From Tannerella sp. (lineage in GTDB: Bacteria > Bacteroidota > Bacteroidia > Bacteroidales > Tannerellaceae): a DNA stretch of 5,666 nucleotides. Shown here one piece after another: positions 1 to 5,609 of this stretch. The notes below the pieces were generated by a model. The model made no database searches, was not told the origin of the DNA, and saw nothing but the letters and a program-made list of their open reading frames with translations. The DNA lies in assembly GCA_031267485.1 (NCBI GenBank), contig JAIRYY010000096.1, forward strand, positions 1-5,666, written 5' to 3'. A program made the position numbers and the translations under genes. Numbering within the stretch: the stretch's first letter is position 1; every line of letters begins with the position of its first letter.

Positions 1-66
1 CTGAAACTTAATGCCCACAATACCGCCGCTCTGGTCAAAATGGCGATAGAACGAAAATTGGTATAA
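1..66 (+). CDS. 3' end of a LuxR-type HTH transcriptional regulator (partial)
   Basis: Reading from base 1 gives 21 residues and a TAA stop at 64-66. They begin LKLNAHNTAALVK and end with MAIERKLV. This matches the end of the LuxR/GerE helix-turn-helix domain, where the recognition helix is followed by a '(K)L.(v/a)HN(r/t)..LV..Ai..gL(i/v)' tail. The protein would bind DNA and is probably a response regulator or a stand-alone LuxR-family activator; the N-terminal part that would decide this lies outside the window. Its last codon is 136 bases from the cytochrome operon start, on the same strand, so it could regulate that operon, but nothing in the sequence proves a link. The assignment rests on 21 residues only. 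Confidence 0.7.
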   Translation: MKLNAHNTAALVKMAIERKLV

Positions 67-104
67 TTTCCGTTTTTGTGCATAATAATTTGATAAAAAC
101 AGCC

Positions 105-112
105 TATATTTG
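105..112 (+). promoter_or_regulatory. Bacteroidota-type -7 promoter element (TATATTTG)
   Basis: TATATTTG fits the TAnnTTTG -7 consensus of the primary sigma factor of Bacteroidota exactly. Transcription would start near base 118-120, giving a leader of roughly 85 bases before the lipoprotein gene. The matching -33 TTTG box is not at the expected spacing: TTTG occurs at 75-78 and 89-92, respectively too far and too near, and the sequence about 19-21 bases upstream is A/T-rich only. So the -7 box is well supported and the full promoter less so. The leader 120-202 holds no obvious riboswitch. It contains a weak dyad (GTTAA at 167-171, TTAAC at 180-184). Confidence 0.55.
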
Positions 113-202
113 CATCTTGAAAAAGCGGGGGAGAGCATGGACTTTGCCTGTCGGTAATGAATGTTTGTTAAATAGTTTATTAACCAATTAATTATATGAA
201 AT

Positions 203-910
203 ATGAAGAATTTAGTTTTAATCATTGCATGTGTGGTCATGGCGGCCTGTTCGCAGGGAAACAAGTCGTCCGGCGATACCGGAAAATCGTGTGCGGAAAG
301 CTGTTGTCAAAAGGAATCCCTGACGTTTGATAATGCGGATTTTTATGCGGCGGACGGGAGATTTGACGAAGAAGCGGCGAAAGATGCCATTCTGCGGCTG
401 ATGAAGTATTACGATTATCCCGTCACCGCCAATACCCGTACGCAGTTGTGGGTGAGCGATTACGGGACGGGGCGTTTTACGGAAGTGGGACTGGCGGCAA
501 TCATGTATGTCAACGATACGGAGGACAGGTATATGCTGCAGGATCTGTTCCTGCTGCCCGGTCAGATGTTGCCGGAGCACTGGCACGAGAAACCGGAAGG
601 CGACCTGCCGGCGAAGATGGAAGGCTGGCTGGTGCGCAACGGCTTGAGTTACATTGTGGGCGAGGGCGGGGACAACCTGGCGTCTTTCCCGGAAATCAGG
701 ATTCCTGCCAGCCACGAAGGCGGCGTAACGGTCAAAAATGTCGTAAAAACACTGCCGGGCGAGTTTGTTCCCCTCTCGCGGGTTTATTCCCACCACTGGC
801 AGTTTGCCGGTCCGCAGGGGGCAATCATCACGGAAGTCGCCAATGTCCATGCAAACGGGGCGGTCCGTCATCAGGTACAATCCATAAACGATTACTTTTT
901 GGGAAAATAA
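203..910 (+). CDS. cupin-fold lipoprotein, D-lyxose isomerase-like
   Basis: The product has 235 residues. Residues 1-16 (MKNLVLIIACVVMAAC) are a lipoprotein signal with the lipidated Cys at C16, so the mature protein should be anchored in the envelope. A Cys cluster follows at C30, C34 and C35. Residues about 115-215 form a cupin-like core: PGQMLPEHWHEK gives H126 and H128, K138-M139-E140 supplies a likely third metal ligand, and YSHHW (H197/H198) with the later ITEVANV strand fits the second cupin motif. This order (HxH, then KME, then His before a 'G..(v/i).E(v/f)s' strand) is that of D-lyxose isomerase-type sugar isomerases. Those enzymes are normally cytoplasmic, so an exported lipidated relative is odd and its substrate is unknown. 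The ATG at 203 is chosen because it gives the complete signal peptide. The gene is the first of the operon, 4 bases before the next. The fold is likely; the isomerase activity is inference only. Confidence 0.8.
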   Translation: MKNLVLIIACVVMAACSQGNKSSGDTGKSCAESCCQKESLTFDNADFYAADGRFDEEAAKDAILRLMKYYDYPVTANTRTQLWVSDYGTGRFTEVGLAAIMYVNDTEDRYMLQDLFLLPGQMLPEHWHEKPEGDLPAKMEGWLVRNGLSYIVGEGGDNLASFPEIRIPASHEGGVTVKNVVKTLPGEFVPLSRVYSHHWQFAGPQGAIITEVANVHANGAVRHQVQSINDYFLGK

Positions 911-914
911 ACCG

Positions 915-2729
915 ATGAAAATAAAAGTTTCAGCCTTTTTTTTCCTGCTTGCATGCACCCTGTCCTTCCTTTCGCCGGGGAACTATCTTTCTCCCGGGGC
1001 GATGGCGGTGGACGGGAAGACGCTTTACACCGCCCTTACGACAGACCGGGCGATCGCCGTTACCGACTTGAAATCGGGCGTTACAACGAGGAAAATCGTC
1101 TTGAAGCAAAATCCGAATCATCTCCTGCTTGCTCCCGGCGGCGCAACGCTTTTCGCCGCCTGCGGGGAAGCGCGGGGGAGAGTGGACGTCATTGCTTTGC
1201 CGGAGGGTAAAGTGAAGGCTTCCGTTCCGGTTGGTCATACCCCGTCGGGGATGGCGATGTCGGCGGACGGGAAGCGTCTGTATGTCGCCAACCGCTTTTC
1301 CGGCACGGTTTCCGTCATCGACTTGTCGAAAAACAAAGAGACGGCAAGTCTTCCGGCGCTGCGCGAGCCTCGCGCCGTATACGCCGGGACGGACGGACGA
1401 ACGGTGGCGGTGGCCAATTTCCTGCCGGTGCAGGCTGCTTCCGGCGGGATGGTGGCTGCGCAGATTACGCTGATAGATGCGCCATCCAACGCTGTGCGTT
1501 CGCATGTGATGCTTCCGAACGGCGCCCAGTCTGTGCTGGGGCTGGCCGGTTCGGCGGACGGCAAATATCTGTATGCCGTCCACCTGCTGTCGCGCTACGG
1601 TATGCCGGTTACTCAGTTGGACAGAGGGTGGGTAAACACCAATGCCATGAGTATCATCGACCTGGAGCGTGATTCCGTCTATGCCACCGTGCTGCTGGAC
1701 GACGTCGACCACGGCGCCGCCAATCCGGCCGGCATCTGTATGGCTGGCGACGGCACGCTGCTCATCGCCCTTTCGGGTACGCATGAATTGATGCTCGTCG
1801 ACCTGGACGGACTGCACGGAAAACTCGCCGGATTCTTTTCCGGGGAACTGACAGACCCTTACGTCTCCTCCAGGGAAGACCTGAGCGCTTCGCTTTCGTT
1901 CGCTACGCCGTATAAAAAACGCATTGCGCTGAAAGGACGTTCGCCCCGTGAAGTCGTGTTTGCCGGTGGAACGGCATACGCAAGCAGCTGTTTTTCGTCA
2001 TTTGTAGAAGCTGTTCCGCTCGGCGGCAATCGTCCGGAGACGGTAGCCCTGATGCTTGGCGACGAGCCGGCGCCCGATGCCGTCCGGCGCGGTGCGCTTG
2101 CCTTTTGCGATGCATCCGTTTGCTATCAGCAGTGGCAAAGCTGCGCCTCCTGTCATCCGGAGGGGAGAGCCGACGGGCTGAACTGGGACCAGCAAAACGA
2201 CGGGCTGGGGAATCCGAAAAACACGAAAAGCCTGCTTTATTCGCATGTCACGCCGCCATGCATGATTACCGGCATCCGCGAATCGGCGGAACTGGCCGTG
2301 CGCAACGGAATCCTGCATACGCTGCAGACCCGGCAGCCGGAAGCGCTGGCCGCCGACATGGACGCCTATCTCAGGAATCTGTCGCCCGTAGAAAGTCCCT
2401 GCCTGCAGGAATACAGGCGGAAAGATCCGCGGCAGAAAGGCCGGAAACTGTTTGAACAGGCGGGCTGTCTCCAGTGTCACGGCGGACAGTATCTGACGGA
2501 CGGAGCGAAATATGATGCGGGTACGGGCGATGGCGACGACGAAGGGCGTGCGTTCGACACGCCTTCGCTCCGCGAACTGTGGCGCACGGCTCCCTATCTT
2601 TACGACGGACGGGCGGAGACGCTCCGGGACGTGTTCACGAAGTACAATCCCGGCGACAGGCACGGGACGACGCGGCATTTGAGCCGGGAAGAACTGGATG
2701 CGCTGATTTTATACATCAAAACATTATAA
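915..2729 (+). CDS. exported YVTN beta-propeller / di-haem cytochrome c peroxidase-like protein
   Basis: The product has 604 residues. The N-terminus (MKIKVSAFFFLLAC...) is an export signal; C14 in LLAC could also be a lipidation site. Residues about 25-380 contain YVTN-type propeller blades, clearest at 121-136 (RLYVANRFSGTVSVID) and repeated as 'G..LY.A' and 'I.LID' strands. Residues about 390-604 form a cytochrome c peroxidase/MauG-like module with two haem c sites: C410-x-x-C413-H414 (QSCASCHPEGRADGLNW) and C518-x-x-C521-H522 (GCLQCHGGQY). The block from FDTPSLRELWRTAPYLYDGR to YNPGDRHG is the signature of the second haem domain. M450 (TPPCM) is a candidate sixth ligand for the first haem. 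There is no Met after the second CxxCH, so that haem would use His, Tyr or be open. The probable role is periplasmic or surface electron transfer or oxidation; the substrate is unknown. It lies 4 bases after the lipoprotein gene and 3 before the HzsA-related gene, so translational coupling is likely. Confidence 0.88.
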   Translation: MKIKVSAFFFLLACTLSFLSPGNYLSPGAMAVDGKTLYTALTTDRAIAVTDLKSGVTTRKIVLKQNPNHLLLAPGGATLFAACGEARGRVDVIALPEGKVKASVPVGHTPSGMAMSADGKRLYVANRFSGTVSVIDLSKNKETASLPALREPRAVYAGTDGRTVAVANFLPVQAASGGMVAAQITLIDAPSNAVRSHVMLPNGAQSVLGLAGSADGKYLYAVHLLSRYGMPVTQLDRGWVNTNAMSIIDLERDSVYATVLLDDVDHGAANPAGICMAGDGTLLIALSGTHELMLVDLDGLHGKLAGFFSGELTDPYVSSREDLSASLSFATPYKKRIALKGRSPREVVFAGGTAYASSCFSSFVEAVPLGGNRPETVALMLGDEPAPDAVRRGALAFCDASVCYQQWQSCASCHPEGRADGLNWDQQNDGLGNPKNTKSLLYSHVTPPCMITGIRESAELAVRNGILHTLQTRQPEALAADMDAYLRNLSPVESPCLQEYRRKDPRQKGRKLFEQAGCLQCHGGQYLTDGAKYDAGTGDGDDEGRAFDTPSLRELWRTAPYLYDGRAETLRDVFTKYNPGDRHGTTRHLSREELDALILYIKTL

Positions 2730-2732
2730 GAT

Positions 2733-5033
2733 ATGAAAACATCGAAGTTATGGACAGGTTTGCTGCCGGCTTTTTTATGTCTGGCGGGAATCGTCTCCCT
2801 CACGACGGAGCGAATGGCGGAAATCCATCTCCCCGATACGGAAGAACGGGCCGTATGGGACAGGCTGCTGGAACGGGGCATCGAGAAGATTGCGTTTGTC
2901 AGGCGTTACACCTACAACAGCAACCATTATTATACGGAATACCTGAACAGCGACTGGATGCCGGGCGGCAATCTCTGCATCCTGTCGCTCCGTACCGGCG
3001 AGGTGGAGGAACTGGCGCCTTCGCTGACGGGGGGAGTATTCGGCGCTTTTGACGTATCGTTCGATGCACGGCGGATTGTGTTTGCCTGGAAAGCGTCGAA
3101 AGACGCGGGATACCGCCTGTATGAGGTTGGCGCTGACGGTCGCGGCCTGAAGCAGCTCACGTTTTCGCCCGATGACGAAGAAGCCATTGTCGAAAAATAC
3201 CGGGTCGGCGGTTACAGTCACGGGACGGAAGACCTCGACCCCTGCTACCTCCCCGACGGGGGAATAGCCTTTGTCTCCACCCGCTGCCGGTACGGAATCC
3301 TGTGCGACGCGCCGGATATTTTCACCACCACCGTACTGTACCGGATGGACGGCGACGGGAAAAACATGCGGAAGCTGACGAACAGTTCCGTCTCGGAGCA
3401 TACGCCCTGCGTCCTGCCCGACGGACGGATACTGTATACCCGCTGGGAATATGTCGACAAGGGCGCCGTGGCCGTGAAATGCCTGTGGGCGATGAATCCC
3501 GACGGCTCCAATTCGGTGGAAGTCTACGGCAACGACGTGGATTTTCCGACCACGATGATCATGGCGCGTCCCATTCCCGGGGCGACGAACGAATACGTTT
3601 TTACCGGGACGCCTCACTATCCGCAGAACTGCGTGGGCACGATCGTTCGCGTCCATACGAACGGCGACACGCGCACGGGCGCCCTCATGACGCACATCAC
3701 GCCACAGTCGGACATCCGCGATGAGGGCGGGTTTGCGTTCCGCGATCCGGCCGACAGCGCTAAATGGATAAGGGACGGGCGGGGGAGGGGGCCGCTGTTC
3801 CGGGAAAGCTACCCCCTTTCGCGTTCGGAATACCTGGTCGCGCACAAGCCGGCCGGCCCGGAATGGCAGGATGCGGCGGGCTATCAGCTCTATCTGCTGG
3901 AAGAGGGCGGGAAAGTCATGCCCGTATACTCGGCGGAAACCATTTCCTGTTTCCGTCCGATGCCGCTGGTGGCGCGCGAAACGCCTCCCGTCATTCCGTC
4001 CGGAGCAAACCGTGAACTGGCCGGCAGAGGCCTGGCGGAATGTATTGTGACCGACGTTTACCGGGGGCTGACGGACGTGGAACGCGGTACGGTGAAATAC
4101 CTGCGCGTGCTCGAACAGGTGCCGCGTCCATGGGGCGCCAGACGCCATTACCGGCCGAATTACATGCAGGACGAGTATGACCAGCAGCATGCCGTCATCT
4201 CCAAGGATACCCATCTGGGACTGAAGGTGCAGCACGGAGTGGTAACGGTCGAGCCGGACGGGTCGGCGCGGTTTCATGTCCCCGCGGAAAGGAACATCAT
4301 CCTGCAGGCGCTGGATTCGGCTTACCGCGCCGTCCAGACCGAACGGACGTATGTGAATTACATGCCGGGAGAAGTCAGGAGCTGCACCGGCTGCCACGAA
4401 ACGGCGTCGCAGGCGCCGCCGGTAAACGGTCGCGCGACGCCGCTGGCTCTGAAGCGCAGGGCGGAAAAGCCTTATCCGCAGGCCGGTGAAGCCGCGGCGC
4501 AGAAGACGCTGAGTTACGCCCGCCACGTGCAGCCCGTATGGGACAACCACTGTATCCGCTGCCATAACGGCGCGGATTCGCCCGGCGGACTGAACCTGTC
4601 GGGCCGGGAGACCCGCCTGTTCAGCGAATCGTACGAGAGCCTGGCGCCCGAACGCCGGACAAAGCGTTTCGACCGGGAAGTACTTGGCCCGGTGATCGGC
4701 GAAAACCATCCCAAAACCGGCAATATCCGTTACCTGCCCGCCAAATCGCTCGGCTCGCACGCGTCAGTCCTGGTAGCCATGCTGTCGCCCGACGTGAAAC
4801 TGTCCGACCCCGAAGCGCGGGAGAGGGCAGGCCGCCTGGCCGGAATACACCGGGAGATCCGGCTGTCTCCGGAAGAATTGCTGCAGGTGACCAACTGGGT
4901 GGATACCAACTGCCAGTATTACGGCAGTTATTACGGTCGGCGGGATACGGTTTTCCGCGGGCACCCCGACTACCGCACGGAATACGGCGTGGCCGCGGCG
5001 ATCAGTCCCGACCCGCCGGCGGTATACGAATAA
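2733..5033 (+). CDS. HzsA-related di-haem cytochrome c protein
   Basis: The product has 766 residues, close to the length of hydrazine synthase alpha subunits (about 800). Residues 1-24 are a Sec-type signal. Residues about 80-310 form a TolB/WD40-like propeller with repeated 'LPDG.I.(F/Y)' and '(D/A)G.(G/N)....L' strands (LPDGGIAF, LPDGRILYTRWEY, MNPDGSN). Residues about 350-550 fit the HzsA middle domain, ending in RSCTGCHE with haem site C551-x-x-C554-H555. The C-terminal domain begins SYARHVQPVWDNHCIRCHNG (C607-x-x-C610-H611) and continues GGLNLSG, then LSPEELLQVTNWVDTNCQYYGSYYGRR, a tail typical of this family. H706 (GIHREI) is a candidate distal ligand making the second haem bis-His. 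Homologues occur widely in Planctomycetota, Verrucomicrobiota and Bacteroidota without anammox, and their function is unknown. Hydrazine synthesis is not implied. Third gene of the operon, 3 bases after its neighbour. Confidence 0.85.
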   Translation: MKTSKLWTGLLPAFLCLAGIVSLTTERMAEIHLPDTEERAVWDRLLERGIEKIAFVRRYTYNSNHYYTEYLNSDWMPGGNLCILSLRTGEVEELAPSLTGGVFGAFDVSFDARRIVFAWKASKDAGYRLYEVGADGRGLKQLTFSPDDEEAIVEKYRVGGYSHGTEDLDPCYLPDGGIAFVSTRCRYGILCDAPDIFTTTVLYRMDGDGKNMRKLTNSSVSEHTPCVLPDGRILYTRWEYVDKGAVAVKCLWAMNPDGSNSVEVYGNDVDFPTTMIMARPIPGATNEYVFTGTPHYPQNCVGTIVRVHTNGDTRTGALMTHITPQSDIRDEGGFAFRDPADSAKWIRDGRGRGPLFRESYPLSRSEYLVAHKPAGPEWQDAAGYQLYLLEEGGKVMPVYSAETISCFRPMPLVARETPPVIPSGANRELAGRGLAECIVTDVYRGLTDVERGTVKYLRVLEQVPRPWGARRHYRPNYMQDEYDQQHAVISKDTHLGLKVQHGVVTVEPDGSARFHVPAERNIILQALDSAYRAVQTERTYVNYMPGEVRSCTGCHETASQAPPVNGRATPLALKRRAEKPYPQAGEAAAQKTLSYARHVQPVWDNHCIRCHNGADSPGGLNLSGRETRLFSESYESLAPERRTKRFDREVLGPVIGENHPKTGNIRYLPAKSLGSHASVLVAMLSPDVKLSDPEARERAGRLAGIHREIRLSPEELLQVTNWVDTNCQYYGSYYGRRDTVFRGHPDYRTEYGVAAAISPDPPAVYE

Positions 5034-5034
5034 C

Positions 5035-5057
5035 CGGATTATCGCCGCGATAATCCG
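5035..5057 (+). terminator. hairpin ending the operon (terminator-like, no T tract)
   Basis: CGGATTATCG at 5035-5044 and CGATAATCCG at 5048-5057 are exact reverse complements around a three-base CCG loop, and begin one base after the TAA of the HzsA-related gene. The position and perfect 10-bp stem suggest an mRNA 3' end. The following bases (CCCGTCAGG) have no T run, so it is either an imperfect intrinsic terminator or a 3'-end stabilising hairpin. From here to 5230 I see no supportable gene. Confidence 0.6.
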
Positions 5058-5230
5058 CCCGTCAGGGTGTACGGACGGCATATTACCTGTGGCGCGTTGC
5101 GGACGGCAAGCGGATTTCGGGGGTGTATTCCAAATTGTCGCACTTTATTTGTCTCCTGCGATGGAGAGTCTCCCTCCCATGCGGGCAGTGTATATTCGTC
5201 ACTGTAAGTTTTTTTATTTCCGAAGAACAA

Positions 5231-5446
5231 ATGAAAACTTTTTTGAAGACGGGGGCAAAATCAGCCGGAAAAATGATTTGCCCCCTTAGTTCGAAAGACA
5301 AAATCAACCTGAAAAATGAAAAGGGTAATTACCCTCGACGTAAAATCAATCTTAAAAATGAAAAGGGTAATTACCCTCGACGCAAAATAAATTTGAAAAA
5401 TGAAAAGGGTAATTACCCTCGACGCAAAATAAAAGTGAAAAATTAA
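5231..5446 (+). CDS. small ORF (71 aa) opening the repeat array, possible decayed leader-peptide gene
   Basis: The reading frame runs from ATG at 5231 to TAA at 5444-5446. It starts MKTFLKTGAKSAGKMICPLS and then reads three and a half copies of the 14-residue repeat KINLKNEKGNYPRR. Its first 14 codons align without gaps to the start of the gene at the right edge (MISKINLEAKTAGK): 28 of 42 bases are identical, including 16 of the last 18, which encode AK(S/T)AGK. This suggests a paralogous start region. The downstream part is probably not the ancestral frame, because the second unit is 43 rather than 42 bases and shifts the phase. A strong hairpin (5251-5285) lies inside the ORF. The upstream TATATTCG at 5191-5198 is one mismatch from a TAnnTTTG box. 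It may be a short real peptide gene or a relic; expression is unproven. Confidence 0.3.
   Translation: MKTFLKTGAKSAGKMICPLSSKDKINLKNEKGNYPRRKINLKNEKGNYPRRKINLKNEKGNYPRRKIKVKN
5251..5285 (+). other. strong inverted repeat (hairpin) at the head of the array
   Basis: GGGGGCAAAATCA at 5251-5263 pairs with TGATTTGCCCCC at 5274-5285, with a single A bulged, around a ten-base loop. In RNA this would be a stable stem of about 12 pairs. The sequence after it (TTAGTTCG) has no T run, so it is not a classical terminator. It could act as an attenuator or block on transcripts entering the array, or it may have arisen by divergence of two repeat units, since it straddles units 5231 and 5273. Confidence 0.55.
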
Positions 5447-5587
5447 AAGGGTAATTACACTCGACGCAAAATCAATCTTAAATATGAAAAGGGTAATTAC
5501 CCTCGACGCAAAATCAACCTGAAAAATGAAAAGGGTAATTACCCTCGACGCAAAATCAACATGAAAAATGAAAAGGGTAATTACCCT
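5322..5587 (+). promoter_or_regulatory. array of 14-bp palindromes AGGGTAATTACCCT, possible operator or iteron sites
   Basis: Perfect palindromes AGGGTAATTACCCT lie at 5322-5335, 5364-5377, 5406-5419, 5490-5503, 5532-5545 and 5574-5587; a copy with one changed base lies at 5448-5461 and a degenerate one at 5616-5629. Spacing is exactly 42 bp, four turns of B-DNA at 10.5 bp per turn, so all sites face the same side of the helix. That is what cooperative binding by a dimeric protein would need. In RNA each could instead form a 5-bp stem with an AAUU loop just after the ATG. No binding protein is identified. Confidence 0.45.
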
Positions 5588-5609
5588 CGACGCAAAATAA
5601 AACAGAAAA

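Noticed and set aside
137..171. Two tiny overlapping ORFs in the leader (MDFACR and MNVC), the first preceded by GGGGGAG
   Set aside because: They are 6 and 4 codons long, and Bacteroidota do not rely on strong Shine-Dalgarno sites. No attenuator structure is evident downstream, so a leader-peptide role cannot be supported.
2775..4760. Long open frame of 661 codons on the minus strand inside the HzsA-related gene
   Set aside because: It is a shadow of GC-rich coding DNA: composition is dominated by Arg, Val and Gly, there are no recognisable domains, and the + strand frame has haem motifs and family signatures.
2733..5033. True hydrazine synthase alpha subunit and anammox metabolism
   Set aside because: There are no adjacent beta or gamma subunit genes, the promoter and lipoprotein features indicate Bacteroidota, and the Tyr ligand expected after the first CxxCH is missing.
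5039..5230. Small ORFs on both strands between the operon hairpin and the array
   Set aside because: They have no recognisable motif and no supported promoter, and they overlap one another; typical chance frames.
5295..5588. Open repeat frame on the minus strand (about RVITLFIFQVDFAS per unit)
   Set aside because: It has no convincing start, and the unit-to-unit changes alter amino acids (Q/H/K, V/I/F, D/Y), so there is no sign of coding constraint.
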